Part shown: one piece after another, positions 28,895 through 38,951 of the stretch
Numbering within the stretch: position 1 is the stretch's first letter
Layout: each line of letters starts with the position of its first letter
From: Pseudomonadota bacterium
Lineage (GTDB): Bacteria; Pseudomonadota; Gammaproteobacteria; JAADHS01
Direction of reading: 5' to 3'
DNA length: 64,000 bases
NCBI GenBank assembly: GCA_021821045.1
Contig: JAKACW010000016.1
Location: forward strand, 1 to 64,000
Translations under genes and position numbers: made by a program
Notes under the pieces: model-generated
The model's database searches: none
Seen by the model: only the letters and a program-made list of their open reading frames with translations
What the model was told of the DNA's origin: nothing

Positions 28895-30078
28895 GGGCCG
28901 CGGTCGACAGGCTTTCCAGTGCCAAGTCCACGCCGCTGTATCTGGACTATTGGATCCTCGGGGTGTCCGGGGCGTTGCTGGCTCTTGGAATAGTGGCCAT
29001 TGGGTCAGCTTCGGTCAATCTGGCGGACACGCGCTACGAGCAACCGTTCTATTTCGCGGTCAGACAGGCGATCTACGCCGCCGTCGGCTTGTTGTGTGCC
29101 ATTGCCGTCATGCGAATGCGCCTGCGCTTCTGGCGCCGTATGTCGAGTCCGCTTTTAGTGGTCGGGCTTGCTTTGCTGGTGGTGGTGCTGATTCCCGGCA
29201 TCGGCAAGACGGTCAACGGCAGCACGCGCTGGCTGACCCTCGGTCCGGTGAACATGCAGGTTTCCGAAATGGTCAAGCTGATGATCATCGTCTTTTATGC
29301 CGCATTGCTCAGTCGTTATGCCGTGGAGATTCGCGACTCGTGGCGCGAGATGCTGCGTTCCCTGGTGCCGTTGGCCCTGGCGGCGGGATTGTTGTTGCTC
29401 GAGCCCGATTTCGGCGCGATGGTGGTAATCGTGGTGACGGTGGGCGCGATGTACTTTCTGGCGGGGCTGAAATTGCGCTACATCGGCATCCTCGGCGTGT
29501 CGGCCGCCGCGGCGTTTACCGTCCTCATGGTGGCTTCGCCTTACCGCTTCGAGCGGTTGATGAGCTTTTGGCATGCCTGCGAACCGCAGTACTCCTACAG
29601 CCAAGGTTATCAATTGTGCCAAGCGCTCATTGCGTTCAGCCGCGGCGAGTGGTTCGGCGTCGGTCTGGGCAGCAGTGTCCAGAAGATGTATTACCTGCCC
29701 GAGGCCCACACCGATTTTCTGATGGCGATTCTGGCGGAAGAACTGGGACTGTTCATTACCGTCATTGTTATTGCGCTCTACGTTGTGTTAATTTCGCGCG
29801 GCCTTCAAATCGCGCAGCAAGCGCATCAACAACAGAACGTTTTCGGAGCACACTTGGCGGTCGGAATCGCGGTGTGGTTTGGCCTGCAAGCTTTCATCAA
29901 TCTCGGTGTAAACATGGGCGTGCTTCCCACCAAGGGACTGACTCTGCCGCTGTTGAGCTACGGCGGCAGCAGCGTGATCGTTTCCATGACGGCAATCGCT
30001 ATGTTGCTGCGCGTCGCCCATGAGGTGCGTGACGCGGCCGCCAGCGGTGGAGGGCGGACAGGATGGCGCGGCCGGTGA
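28891..30078 (+). CDS. ftsW: Septal peptidoglycan glycosyltransferase FtsW
   Basis: FtsW is the SEDS-family polymerase that extends glycan strands at the septum in complex with FtsI. The 395-residue product has about ten transmembrane helices. The SEDS signatures are ARSTRWLTLG-like NGSTRWLTLGPVNMQ, EPDFGAMVVI, EAHTDFLMAILAEELG and LPLLSYGGSS. The Asp of PEAHTDF region and loop 4 residues typical of active SEDS enzymes are present. It overlaps murD by 4 and murG by 16 bases. Confidence 0.96.
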   Translation: MRAAVDRLSSAKSTPLYLDYWILGVSGALLALGIVAIGSASVNLADTRYEQPFYFAVRQAIYAAVGLLCAIAVMRMRLRFWRRMSSPLLVVGLALLVVVLIPGIGKTVNGSTRWLTLGPVNMQVSEMVKLMIIVFYAALLSRYAVEIRDSWREMLRSLVPLALAAGLLLLEPDFGAMVVIVVTVGAMYFLAGLKLRYIGILGVSAAAAFTVLMVASPYRFERLMSFWHACEPQYSYSQGYQLCQALIAFSRGEWFGVGLGSSVQKMYYLPEAHTDFLMAILAEELGLFITVIVIALYVVLISRGLQIAQQAHQQQNVFGAHLAVGIAVWFGLQAFINLGVNMGVLPTKGLTLPLLSYGGSSVIVSMTAIAMLLRVAHEVRDAAASGGGRTGWRGR

Positions 30079-31157
30079 TGATCATGGCGGGTGGAACGGG
30101 CGGTCACGTGTTTCCGGCGCTGGCGGTGGCGGATGAATTGCGTGGGCGCGGCGTCGAGGTGGTTTGGATGGGCACCCTGCGCGGCTTGGAAGCGAAGGTG
30201 GTGCCCGCGGCGGGCATACCGCTGGAGTGCATCGGCGTTCAGGGATTGCGCGGCAAAGGACTGTTGAGCTGGATCGGCGCGCCCTGGAACGTCCTGCGCG
30301 CCGTGATCCAAGCGGCAAGGGTGCTGGCCCGTCACCGGCCGAGGGTGGTGTTGGGCATGGGTGGATTCGTGGCCGGGCCGGGCGGTGTGGCCAGTCGTTT
30401 GATGGGGATGAAGTTGATTATTCACGAGCAGAACGCCATAGCAGGACTGACCAACCGGATGCTCGCGCCGTTGGCGCATCGGGTGTTCGAGGCGTTTCCG
30501 GCGACGTTTGTGCCGCGGCGTAAGGCCCGCGCCGTGGGCAATCCGGTTCGGGCAAGCATTGTCGCGGTGACCGATCCCGCGCAACGATTCGCCGGGCGCT
30601 CCGGTGCGTTGCGTGTGTTGATCGTTGGCGGAAGTCTGGGCGCGCAGGTTTTCAATGAAATGGTGCCGGCGGCATTGACGCAGATTCCCCAACCGCAACG
30701 CCCCGAGGTTTGGCACCAGACGGGCGCGGCGCACATCGATGTTGCCCGACGCAATTACGCCGCGGCGGGCGTGACGGCGCGGGTCGATGCGTTCATCGAT
30801 GACATGGCCCAAGCCTATGGTTGGGCCGATCTGGTGATTTGCCGCTCCGGCGCGCTGACGGTCAGCGAATTGGCCGCAGCCGGGGTCGGGTCGGTGTTGG
30901 TGCCATTCCCCTTCGCGGTGGACGATCATCAGCGCGCCAATGCCGAGTTCCTGACTTGCGTCGGCGCGGCCGAGTTGGTTTTGCAGCAGGATCTCACTCC
31001 CGCTGTTCTGGCGCGGATCATCGAACGTTATTTCACCGCCGACGGCAGCCCCGACCGCCAGCGCTTGTTGGCCATGGCGCAGGCGGCGCGGTCGGTGGCG
31101 ATGACGGACGCGGCCCGCGTGGTGGCGGAATCGTGTTTGGAGGCGCAACGTGTTTAG
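30063..31157 (+). CDS. murG: Lipid II synthase MurG
   Basis: MurG adds GlcNAc to lipid I at the inner face of the membrane, giving lipid II. The 364-residue product is a GT28-family glycosyltransferase with the Gly-rich loops [17 protein letters not shown] and [14 protein letters not shown], and the UDP-GlcNAc-binding segment [14 protein letters not shown]. The start lies within the end of ftsW and the stop overlaps the murC start, so translation is probably coupled on both sides. Confidence 0.96.
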   Translation: MARPVMIMAGGTGGHVFPALAVADELRGRGVEVVWMGTLRGLEAKVVPAAGIPLECIGVQGLRGKGLLSWIGAPWNVLRAVIQAARVLARHRPRVVLGMGGFVAGPGGVASRLMGMKLIIHEQNAIAGLTNRMLAPLAHRVFEAFPATFVPRRKARAVGNPVRASIVAVTDPAQRFAGRSGALRVLIVGGSLGAQVFNEMVPAALTQIPQPQRPEVWHQTGAAHIDVARRNYAAAGVTARVDAFIDDMAQAYGWADLVICRSGALTVSELAAAGVGSVLVPFPFAVDDHQRANAEFLTCVGAAELVLQQDLTPAVLARIIERYFTADGSPDRQRLLAMAQAARSVAMTDAARVVAESCLEAQRV

Positions 31158-32625
31158 GCGAGTCTATCGAGCCGAGGGCAACGGCGACGCCATGATCACT
31201 CATGCGGCGGGCGTCACGCGCAATGTCATGCGCCGGATTCAGCGCATCCACTTCGTCGGCATCGGCGGCGCCGGCATGGGCGGCATTGCGGAAGTGCTGC
31301 TCAACTTGGGTTATGACGTGTCCGGCTCCGATATGCGCGCGAGCGCCATGACGGACCGTCTCAAAGGTTTGGGTGTGACCGTTGCCATCGGCCATGATGG
31401 CGTCAATGTCACGGGCAAAGACGTGGTCGTGGTGTCCAGCGCCGTCGCGGAAACCAACCCGGAGGTGATCGCCGCCCACGCCGCCCGCATCCCCATCGTT
31501 CCGCGGGCGGAGATGCTGGCGGAAATTATGCGCTTTCGCTACGGCATCGCCATCGCCGGGACGCACGGCAAGACGACGACCACGAGCCTGGTTGCCAGCG
31601 TCTTGGCGGAGGGTGGTTTGGATCCGACGTTCGTTATCGGCGGCAAGCTCAACAGCGCCGGCACCCACGCTCGACTCGGCGCGGGCGAGTACCTCGTGGC
31701 TGAGGCGGATGAGAGCGACGCATCGTTCCTCTATCTTCAACCCGTCATCGCGGCGGTGACCAATATCGATGCCGATCACATGGCCACCTACGGCGGCGAC
31801 TTCAATCGGCTGCGTCAGACGTTCATTGAATTTCTCCATCATTTGCCGTTTTACGGCCTGGCATTGCTGTGCATCGACGATGACGTGGTGCGCGGTGCGA
31901 TCGATGAAATCACCAAGCCTGTGTTGACCTACGGTTTGAGCGATGACGCGGACATACGGGCCGTGAATGTTCGTCAACAGGGGCTGCGCACGTATTTCGA
32001 GGTCCACCAGAACGGCGTCGACCAGTCCCTGGCGGTCGAACTCAACATGCCGGGCAAACATAACGTGCGCAACGCGTTGGTTGCCATTGCCGTCGCGCGT
32101 GAAGTCGGCGTGGACGACGCGCGCATTGCGAAAGCGCTGCGTGAATTTCAAGGCATCGGGCGCCGTTGCCAGAGTTACGGCGAGGTGACGACCTCGGCCG
32201 GCAAGGTGCTGTTGCTGGATGACTATGGCCACCATCCGCGCGAGATCGCGGCGACGGTGGATGCCATTCGCCAAGGGTGGCCCGATCGGCGTCTCGTGGT
32301 GGCGTTTCAGCCCCATCGCTACTCCCGCACTCGGGATCTATTCGAAGACTTCGCCGTGGTGCTGTCGGATTTGGATGCGTTGGTGCTGCTCGAAGTGTAT
32401 GCCGCGGGCGAAGCGCCCATTGTCGGCGCCGACAGCCGGGATCTGTGCCGCGCGATTCGCGCCCGCGGCAAGGTCAATCCGGTGTTTGTCGATGGCGTGG
32501 GTGATTTGCCCGCGGCGTTGACGCCGCTGCTGCGCGACGGCGATATCGTGCTGACCATGGGGGCGGGGGATGTGGGCGGCGCGGCCAAGGGCTTGATCGA
32601 GTTCTGGTCGGGAGGAGCGCGATGA
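31150..32625 (+). CDS. murC: UDP-MurNAc:L-alanine ligase MurC
   Basis: MurC attaches the first amino acid, L-alanine, to UDP-MurNAc. The N-terminal motif [18 protein letters not shown], the ATP motif [13 protein letters not shown], and [13 protein letters not shown] are all present. The GTG start at 31150 is chosen because GGAGG lies 6 bases upstream (31139-31143) and because it gives 491 residues, the length of E. coli MurC; an ATG at 31192 is the alternative. The start overlaps the murG stop and the end overlaps murB by 4 bases. Confidence 0.96.
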   Translation: MFRRVYRAEGNGDAMITHAAGVTRNVMRRIQRIHFVGIGGAGMGGIAEVLLNLGYDVSGSDMRASAMTDRLKGLGVTVAIGHDGVNVTGKDVVVVSSAVAETNPEVIAAHAARIPIVPRAEMLAEIMRFRYGIAIAGTHGKTTTTSLVASVLAEGGLDPTFVIGGKLNSAGTHARLGAGEYLVAEADESDASFLYLQPVIAAVTNIDADHMATYGGDFNRLRQTFIEFLHHLPFYGLALLCIDDDVVRGAIDEITKPVLTYGLSDDADIRAVNVRQQGLRTYFEVHQNGVDQSLAVELNMPGKHNVRNALVAIAVAREVGVDDARIAKALREFQGIGRRCQSYGEVTTSAGKVLLLDDYGHHPREIAATVDAIRQGWPDRRLVVAFQPHRYSRTRDLFEDFAVVLSDLDALVLLEVYAAGEAPIVGADSRDLCRAIRARGKVNPVFVDGVGDLPAALTPLLRDGDIVLTMGAGDVGGAAKGLIEFWSGGAR

Positions 32626-33521
32626 TGGCGGCTCAACAATCATCGATGTTGCGCGGAACATTGCGCCGCAATGAGCCGCTTTCCCGCCACACCACCTGGC
32701 GAGTGGGCGGGCCGGCCAGGCAGTTTTACACGCCGGCGGATCTGGACGATTTGGCGGAGTTTCTGCGCCAGTTGCCGCCCGATGAGCCTGTCATGTGGCT
32801 GGGCCTGGGCAGCAACATTCTGGTGCGCGACGGCGGTTTCAAGGGAACCGTGATTGCGACTCACTCGGCATTGAGCGTGCTGAAGCTTGAAGAAGATGGA
32901 ACGGTGCGCGTCGAAGCCGGCGTGCCGTGCGCCAAAGTCGCCCGCTTCTGCGCCGCGCATCAACGGAGCGGCGTTGAGTTTCTGGCCGGGATTCCCGGCA
33001 CCATGGGCGGGGCGCTGGCGATGAACGCGGGCGCCTTCGGCGGCGAAACCTGGGCTTGGGTGGAGCGCGTCGAAACAATTGACGCTGGCGGTGTGCGCCG
33101 GGTGCGCGCGCCCAACGAGTTTCGCGTCGGCTATCGGGAAGTGATCGGCCATCCGGGCGAGTGGTTTGTCGGCGCTTGGTTGCGCGTGCCCGCGGGCGAC
33201 GGTGAAGCGGGACTGTTGCGAATAAAAGCTCTGTTGGAGCGGCGCAACGCCACCCAGCCCACGGGAAGCGCCAATTGCGGTTCGGTGTTTCGCAATCCCG
33301 AGGGCGACTACGCGGGCCGGCTGATCGAGCAATGCGGCCTGAAAGGTTATTGCATCGGGGCGGCGTGCGTGTCTGAAAAGCACGCCAACTTTATCATCAA
33401 TGCGGGTTCGGCGCGGGCGGCGGACATTGAGAGTCTGATTGTTTTTGTCCAAAAAAAGGTTTTGGAACGAACCGGTATTTGGCTGCAACCTGAGGCGCAT
33501 ATCGTGGGAGAGTCCGAATGA
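32622..33521 (+). CDS. murB: UDP-N-acetylenolpyruvoylglucosamine reductase MurB (short type)
   Basis: MurB is the FAD enzyme that reduces enolpyruvyl-UDP-GlcNAc to UDP-MurNAc with NADPH. Motifs include [47 protein letters not shown] and the proton-donor serine in [10 protein letters not shown]-terminal Glu lies in [10 protein letters not shown]. At 299 residues it is of the short class (type II) and not the about 340-residue E. coli type. In-operon position between murC and ddl is common outside enterobacteria. It overlaps murC and ddl by 4 bases each. Confidence 0.96.
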   Translation: MMAAQQSSMLRGTLRRNEPLSRHTTWRVGGPARQFYTPADLDDLAEFLRQLPPDEPVMWLGLGSNILVRDGGFKGTVIATHSALSVLKLEEDGTVRVEAGVPCAKVARFCAAHQRSGVEFLAGIPGTMGGALAMNAGAFGGETWAWVERVETIDAGGVRRVRAPNEFRVGYREVIGHPGEWFVGAWLRVPAGDGEAGLLRIKALLERRNATQPTGSANCGSVFRNPEGDYAGRLIEQCGLKGYCIGAACVSEKHANFIINAGSARAADIESLIVFVQKKVLERTGIWLQPEAHIVGESE

Positions 33522-34471
33522 AAAAGGAGCTTGCTGCGCGTTTCAACGATCCGGCCGTGTTCGGCCGTGTTGCGGTGTTGCTGGGCGGCGAGTCCGCCGA
33601 GCGGGAAATCTCTTTGAAGAGCGGCAACGCCGTTTTGAACGCGCTGAAGACGCTCAACGTCGACGCCCACGGGATTGACTGGCGCGCGGGCGCAATCTCG
33701 CAGTTGATGGGCGGCCGCTTTGACCGGGTGTTCATCGCGCTGCACGGACCCGGCGGCGAAGACGGCACGCTGCAAGGCGCGCTGGAAACGCTTGGCCTGC
33801 CCTATACCGGCAGCGGAGTCATGGGGTCGGCCCTGGCGATGGATAAGCTGCGCACCAAGTGGATCTGGCAAGGCATCGGTCTGCCCACGCCGCGGTTTGT
33901 GGCCGTGGATACCGAAGAGGCGCTCAAACAAGTCGAGTCTTTGCCTTTTCCCGTGATCGCTAAGCCGGTAAGCCAGGGATCGAGTATCGGCATGAGCAAG
34001 GTCGACTCGCCATCCCAACTGCGCGCGGCATGGGAGGCGGCCCGTCGCGTCGACCAGCACGTGCTGGTGGAGCAATGGATCACGGGTCCCGAGTACACGG
34101 CGTCGATCTTGAGCGGTCAAGCTCTGCCCCTGATTCGACTGGAAACGCCGCGCCAGTTCTACGACTACGAGGCGAAATACTTCGCCACCGATACGCGCTA
34201 CCACTGCCCGTGCGGCCTCGACCAGTCGACCGAGCAGCGCTACCAAGCGCTGGCATTGCAGGCGTTTAACGCCCTGGGTTGTAGCGGCTGGGGGCGCGTC
34301 GATTTCATGTGCGATAAAGACGGCAATCCGTGGCTGCTGGAGGTCAACACCATCCCGGGCATGACGGACCACAGTCTGGTGCCGATGGCGGCGCGGCAAG
34401 CCGGCCTGACGTTCGAGCAATTGTGCTGGATCATTCTGGAGCAAAGCCTTGTGGCGCGAGGAGCAGTCTAG
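33518..34471 (+). CDS. ddl: D-alanine:D-alanine ligase
   Basis: Ddl joins two D-alanines for MurF. The 317-residue product has an ATP-grasp fold with the family start VAVLLGGESAEREISLKSG, the lid segment KPVSQGSSIGMSKV, and the metal-site region LEVNTIPGMTDHSLVPMAA. Length equals that of DdlB. The stop overlaps the ftsQ start codon by one base. Confidence 0.96.
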   Translation: MKKELAARFNDPAVFGRVAVLLGGESAEREISLKSGNAVLNALKTLNVDAHGIDWRAGAISQLMGGRFDRVFIALHGPGGEDGTLQGALETLGLPYTGSGVMGSALAMDKLRTKWIWQGIGLPTPRFVAVDTEEALKQVESLPFPVIAKPVSQGSSIGMSKVDSPSQLRAAWEAARRVDQHVLVEQWITGPEYTASILSGQALPLIRLETPRQFYDYEAKYFATDTRYHCPCGLDQSTEQRYQALALQAFNALGCSGWGRVDFMCDKDGNPWLLEVNTIPGMTDHSLVPMAARQAGLTFEQLCWIILEQSLVARGAV

Positions 34472-35253
34472 TGCTGGCGGTTCTGGGATCGCGTAAGGCG
34501 CGCTCGCGCACGCTCGATGCGCTGCGCGCAAGCGCGGCCAACATCAGCGTCAAGCGTATCGCGTCGGTCGTGACGGCGGTCGTCGCGACATATGCCATCG
34601 CCCTCGGATTCAATCACTGGCTGTACTCGCCGCAGGTGTGGCCAATACGCGAGGTTCGAGTGTCTGGTGCGTTTGTCCATGTGCAGGAAAGCGATTTGTC
34701 GCAGATCCTGGCCGGGCTGCGGGGGCAGAACCTGTTCGCCTGCGATCTTGAAGCGGTTAAAGACGCCATCAAGCGTCACCCGTGGATCGATTCCGTGGCG
34801 GTGCGACGCCAATGGCCCGGGGCCGTCGCGGTCGAGATCAAGGAGCAACAGGCATTCGCGCGCTGGCTCGACGGCGGGCTGGTGAACGTCAGGGGCGAGC
34901 GATTCGTCCCTGCGCAGCACACGATTCCCCAGGGACTGCCGGTCTTTCAGGGGCCCGGTGGCCGTGAGCGGGAGATGGTCGAACGCTATCGCGATCTGAG
35001 CGCGGCCCTCGCGCCGGTGCGCTTGCGGTTGGAAGCGCTGACCCTCGATAGCCGCGGGGCGTGGCGAGCACAAATGGATAACGGTTTGAAGGTGGTGATC
35101 GGCCGCCGGCTGGATGAGCGACGGATTTCGCGCTTTGTGCGCACGTATCCAAGGGTGATCGCCCCGGCGTTGGCGCGCGTCGAGCAGGTCGATCTTCGAT
35201 ATCCCAACGGGTTCGCTGTGCGGTGGCGACCCGACGAAATTACGGCGATGTAA
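34471..35253 (+). CDS. ftsQ: Cell division protein FtsQ
   Basis: FtsQ is a bitopic inner-membrane protein that recruits FtsB/FtsL to the divisome. The 260-residue product has a cytoplasmic tail, one transmembrane helix (about 31-50), a POTRA domain starting IREVRVSGAFVHV, and the FtsQ beta domain (about 120-250). GTG start at 34471 is preceded by GAGGAG with 8-base spacing and overlaps the ddl stop by one base; the open frame before it is a shadow of ddl. Confidence 0.94.
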   Translation: MLAVLGSRKARSRTLDALRASAANISVKRIASVVTAVVATYAIALGFNHWLYSPQVWPIREVRVSGAFVHVQESDLSQILAGLRGQNLFACDLEAVKDAIKRHPWIDSVAVRRQWPGAVAVEIKEQQAFARWLDGGLVNVRGERFVPAQHTIPQGLPVFQGPGGREREMVERYRDLSAALAPVRLRLEALTLDSRGAWRAQMDNGLKVVIGRRLDERRISRFVRTYPRVIAPALARVEQVDLRYPNGFAVRWRPDEITAM

Positions 35254-35258
35254 ATCGG

Positions 35259-36494
35259 ATGGCGAGAAAAGCGGACAAGAATCTCATAGTCGGCCTCGAT
35301 ATCGGCACTTCGAAGGTGGTGGCGATCGTGGCGGAGGTGAGCGATGATGGCGAAATCGAAATCTTCGGGATCGGTTCGCACCCCTCGCGCGGCTTGAAGA
35401 AGGGCGTGGTGGTGAATATCGAATCCACCGTGCAGTCGATTCAGCGCGCCGTTGAGGAGGCGGAGCTGATGGCCGGCTGCCAGATTCATTCTGTTTACGC
35501 GGGCATCGCCGGCAGCCACATTCGCAGCCTGAACTCCCACGGCATCGTCGCCATACGCGAGCATGAAGTGACCCAGAGCGATGTGGACCGGGTGATCGAC
35601 GCCGCCCGCGCGGTGGCGATTCCCGCCGATCAGAAGATCCTCCACGTGCTGCCCCAGGAATTCATCGTCGACGGGCAGGAAGGCATCCGCGAGCCAATCG
35701 GCATGTCTGGCGTGCGCTTGGAGGCGAAAGTGCACATCGTGACCGGCGCGGTCAGTGCGGCGCAGAACATCGTTAAGTGCGTTCGCCGCTGCGGCCTGGA
35801 AGTGGACGACATTATTTTGGAACAGTTGGCTTCGAGCTTCGCGGTGCTAACGGAAGACGAAAAAGATCTCGGCGTGTGTTTGGTGGATATCGGCGGCGGC
35901 ACGACGGATATCGCGCTGTTCACCGACGGGTCGATTCGTCACACCGCGGTGATTCCCATCGCCGGCGATCAGGTAACCAACGATATTGCCGTCGCGTTGC
36001 GCACGCCGACCCATCACGCCGAGGAGATCAAGGTCAAATACGCCTGCGCCATGACTCAATTGGCCAGTCCGGATGAGAGCATTGAAGTCCCCAGCGTTGG
36101 CGATCGCCCGGCACGTCGCCTAGCACGCCAAACGCTGGCCGAGGTGGTGGAGCCTCGCTACGAAGAGCTGTTGTCGCTGGTTCAGGCCGAGATTCAGCGC
36201 AGCGGCTATGAAGAGTTGCTGGCCGCCGGCGTTGTGCTCACGGGCGGCAGCGCGCGGATGGAAGGTGTTGCCGAGTTGGCGGAAGAGGTGTTTCACATGC
36301 CGGTGCGCGTGGGCGTGCCGCAGAAGATCAGTGGTTTGACGGAAGTAGTGCGCAACCCCATTTATGCCACGGGGGTAGGGTTGCTGCATTTTGGGATGCG
36401 ACACCGTGGCGCAAAGCGCGTGGATGTGCGAATCGGAGGAGGTATCAAGAATGTCTGGGATCGGATGAGAGGTTGGTTCGTCGGTCAGTATTGA
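35259..36494 (+). CDS. ftsA: Cell division actin-like ATPase FtsA
   Basis: FtsA is the actin-like protein that anchors FtsZ filaments to the membrane and signals to the divisome. The 411-residue product begins MARKADKNLIVGLDIGTSKV and carries the ATPase signatures VDIGGGTTDIALFTDG and GVVLTGGSARMEGV. The last residues (NVWDRMRGWFVGQY) form the amphipathic membrane-targeting helix. Start chosen at 35259 by homology. It is followed by ftsZ after 55 bases. Confidence 0.97.
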   Translation: MARKADKNLIVGLDIGTSKVVAIVAEVSDDGEIEIFGIGSHPSRGLKKGVVVNIESTVQSIQRAVEEAELMAGCQIHSVYAGIAGSHIRSLNSHGIVAIREHEVTQSDVDRVIDAARAVAIPADQKILHVLPQEFIVDGQEGIREPIGMSGVRLEAKVHIVTGAVSAAQNIVKCVRRCGLEVDDIILEQLASSFAVLTEDEKDLGVCLVDIGGGTTDIALFTDGSIRHTAVIPIAGDQVTNDIAVALRTPTHHAEEIKVKYACAMTQLASPDESIEVPSVGDRPARRLARQTLAEVVEPRYEELLSLVQAEIQRSGYEELLAAGVVLTGGSARMEGVAELAEEVFHMPVRVGVPQKISGLTEVVRNPIYATGVGLLHFGMRHRGAKRVDVRIGGGIKNVWDRMRGWFVGQY

Positions 36495-36549
36495 TATGCA
36501 AGGATTGAAGTTTGGTCGGATATGACAACATGGATTGGAGGTCATCATT

Positions 36550-37698
36550 ATGTTTGAACTAGTGGATTCGTTTTCCCAAAACGCCGTGATCAAGGTCATC
36601 GGCATGGGCGGTGGCGGCGGTAACGCCGTCGATCATATGGTCGAAGCAAACATTGAGGGCGTAGAGTTCATTGCTGCCAATACCGACGCACAGGCGCTGC
36701 GCAATTCGAAAGCGCCGACGGTGTTGCAGCTCGGTACCAACATCACCAAGTGCCTGGGCGCCGGCGCGAACCCCGACATCGGCAAGCAGGCGGCGTTGGA
36801 AGATCGCGAGCGCATTGTCGAAGCGATCGAAGGCGCGGACATGTTGTTCATCACCGCGGGTATGGGCGGCGGAACGGGTACCGGTGGCGCACCGGTGGTG
36901 GCCCGCGCGGCGAAGGATCTCGGCATTTTGACGGTCGCCGTGGTTACCAAGCCGTTTCCGTTCGAAGGCAAGAAGCGGTTGGCGGTTGCTCAAGCGGGGA
37001 TCGCCGAGTTGAGTCAGTACGTCGACTCGTTGATCACCATTCCGAACGAAAAGCTGTTGACCGTGCTGGGCAAGGGTGTGTCGTTGTTGAGCGCGTTTCG
37101 CGCCGCCAATGACGTCCTGCTGGGCGCTGTGCAAGGCATCGCTGACCTCATCACGCGGCCGGGCTTGATCAATGTGGACTTCGCCGACGTTCGCACCGTG
37201 ATGTCTGAGATGGGCATGGCGATGATGGGCACGGGCTTCTCCACCGGGGAAGATCGCGCTCGCCGCGCCGCCGAGATGGCCATTGCGAGTCCGTTGTTGG
37301 AAGACATCAACATTGCCGGCGCGCGCGGGATTCTGGTCAATGTGACCGCGGGTCCCGATATGTCCATCGGCGAGTTCGATGATGTGGGCAATACGATTAA
37401 AGAGTTTGCCGCGGACAACGCGACGGTCGTCGTGGGCACGGTCATCGATCCGGAACTCACCGACGAGCTGCGGGTCACAGTCGTGGCCACCGGTTTGGGT
37501 CGGGCGGACGAGCGTGAGGAATCGCCGTTGAAGATCGTTCATTCATCGGACAAGGAAGAGCCTGTTGACTACAACGCCCTCGAACGTCCGGCGATCTTGC
37601 GCAGTCAACCTGGCCGCGGTGGTCGCATGACCGTAAATGGGGATGTCAGCATGGAATATCTGGACATCCCGGCGTTCTTGCGACGACAAGCAGACTAG
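36550..37698 (+). CDS. ftsZ: Cell division tubulin homologue FtsZ
   Basis: FtsZ polymerises into the Z-ring. The 382-residue GTPase carries the tubulin signature GGGTGTGGAPVVARAA and the N-terminal GMGGGGGNAVDHM. The conserved C-terminal peptide LDIPAFLRRQAD binds FtsA and ZipA. The start at 36550 has an ideal GGAGG (36537-36541) 8 bases upstream. The C-terminal linker is short, about 50 residues. Confidence 0.98.
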   Translation: MFELVDSFSQNAVIKVIGMGGGGGNAVDHMVEANIEGVEFIAANTDAQALRNSKAPTVLQLGTNITKCLGAGANPDIGKQAALEDRERIVEAIEGADMLFITAGMGGGTGTGGAPVVARAAKDLGILTVAVVTKPFPFEGKKRLAVAQAGIAELSQYVDSLITIPNEKLLTVLGKGVSLLSAFRAANDVLLGAVQGIADLITRPGLINVDFADVRTVMSEMGMAMMGTGFSTGEDRARRAAEMAIASPLLEDINIAGARGILVNVTAGPDMSIGEFDDVGNTIKEFAADNATVVVGTVIDPELTDELRVTVVATGLGRADEREESPLKIVHSSDKEEPVDYNALERPAILRSQPGRGGRMTVNGDVSMEYLDIPAFLRRQAD

Positions 37699-37712
37699 TC
37701 GCATTGAAAAGT

Positions 37713-37732
37713 CTGTCTCCTGTTGGAGACAG
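37713..37732. other. Hairpin in the ftsZ-lpxC spacer
   Basis: An 8-bp perfect stem (CTGTCTCC at 37713-37720, GGAGACAG at 37725-37732) with a TGTT loop lies 15 bases after ftsZ. No T-run follows, so it is not a classical terminator. It may protect the 3' end of the dcw transcript or slow transcription into lpxC. The rest of the 169-base spacer shows no gene. Confidence 0.5.
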
Positions 37733-37867
37733 CGCAGGGCGGGCGTGCGGTAGAGATGCGTGTTTTGTGAGCAAAACCGCATCTTTACTATTCGCGTCTG
37801 GTCAAGCTGTGCTAACATTGCGCCGCTATCAAGGGGCGGTTTCGTAAGGAAAATAGGCGTCGAGCGC

Positions 37868-38779
37868 ATGATCAAACAGCGTACCCTCAAGAATGTTATC
37901 CGGGCGACAGGCGTCGGCTTGCACACGGGCAACAAAGTTTATCTGACGCTTCGACCCGCCGCGGCGGATACCGGCATTATTTTTCGCCGCGTTGATCTCG
38001 ATCCGCCGGTTGAGATTCCTGCTTGTCCTGACAACGTTGGCGATACTCGATTGTCGACGACGCTCGTTAAAGACGATGTGCGCGTGTCGACGGTCGAGCA
38101 TTTGTTATCCGCGCTCGCCGGTTTAGGTATCGACAACGCATATGTCGATCTCAGCGCGCCGGAAGTGCCCATCATGGACGGCAGCGCCGGTCCGTTCGTG
38201 TTCTTGATTCAATCAGCCGGCATCGTCGAACAAAACATGCCGAAGCGATTTATTCGGATCAAACGTTCGGTAATGGTGGAAGACGGCGACAAATGGGCGC
38301 GTTTCGATCCGTTCGACGGCTTCAAAGTGTCGTTCGTAATCGATTTCGATCATCCCGCGTTCCGTACTTCGAATCAAACGGCAACGATCGACTTCTCCAC
38401 TACGTCGTTCGTCAAGGAGATCAGTCGCGCGCGGACTTTCGGATTCCTGAAAGAGATCGAATATCTGAGGGCGCGCAGCCTGGCGTTGGGCGGCAGCTTG
38501 GACAACGCCGTAGTTGTCGACGATTACCGCGTGCTGAATGAAGACGGCTTGCGCTATCACGACGAGTTCGTCAAGCACAAGGTACTGGACGCCATTGGCG
38601 ACTTGTATTTGCTCGGGCGGAGTTTGATCGGCGCATTCAGCGGTCACAAATCGGGTCACGCCCTGAATAATCGACTGTTGCGTCAACTTATGGCGGACGA
38701 GTCGGCGTGGGAGTTGGTGACCTTCGAAGACGATTCCACTGCTCCGATTTCGTTTGTTCAGCCGGTGTTGGCGACCTAG
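37868..38779 (+). CDS. lpxC: UDP-3-O-acyl-N-acetylglucosamine deacetylase LpxC
   Basis: LpxC is the zinc enzyme for the committed step of lipid A synthesis. The start [20 protein letters not shown] is typical, and the zinc ligands are in [10 protein letters not shown] (His) and [10 protein letters not shown] (His and Asp). The 303-residue length is standard. It closes the dcw cluster, as in E. coli and Pseudomonas. The ribosome-binding site is AAGGAAAA. Confidence 0.97.
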   Translation: MIKQRTLKNVIRATGVGLHTGNKVYLTLRPAAADTGIIFRRVDLDPPVEIPACPDNVGDTRLSTTLVKDDVRVSTVEHLLSALAGLGIDNAYVDLSAPEVPIMDGSAGPFVFLIQSAGIVEQNMPKRFIRIKRSVMVEDGDKWARFDPFDGFKVSFVIDFDHPAFRTSNQTATIDFSTTSFVKEISRARTFGFLKEIEYLRARSLALGGSLDNAVVVDDYRVLNEDGLRYHDEFVKHKVLDAIGDLYLLGRSLIGAFSGHKSGHALNNRLLRQLMADESAWELVTFEDDSTAPISFVQPVLAT

Positions 38780-38867
38780 CCACCGGCTCTGCAGTTCCCG
38801 CTCGAGTCTCCGCGGTTCGTCCGGCTATGACTGGTGAATAACTCGCCAAAATAGTGCGTAATTCTCC

Positions 38868-38897
38868 TTGTTCCCCGTCACACTCCTTATGTATAAT
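38868..38897 (+). promoter_or_regulatory. Promoter-like boxes in the lpxC-dciA convergent spacer
   Basis: A perfect -10 hexamer TATAAT (38892-38897) follows a weak -35 match TTGTTC (38868-38873) with 18 bases between. It points rightward, into the 3' end of the minus-strand dciA gene. Such a promoter would make an RNA antisense to dciA or feed the M23 peptidase gene from a distance. It could also be chance in an AT-rich spacer. Confidence 0.35.
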
Positions 38898-38909
38898 GTC
38901 TGGGCTTGA

Positions 38910-38932
38910 AAATACACCCAGAACGTGTATTT
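38910..38932 (-). terminator. AT-rich hairpin, possible terminator of dciA
   Basis: AAATACAC (38910-38917) and GTGTATTT (38925-38932) form a perfect 8-bp stem with a 7-base loop. Read on the minus strand it lies 20 bases after the dciA stop and ends in TTTT, the form of a weak rho-independent terminator. Read on the plus strand it is followed by AAATAATAA and could serve lpxC read-through. Confidence 0.45.
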
Positions 38933-38951
38933 AAATAATAACTATTTGATT

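Noticed and set aside
37713-37732. Rho-independent terminator after ftsZ
   Set aside because: The 8-bp stem is not followed by a T-run; it is reported only as a hairpin.
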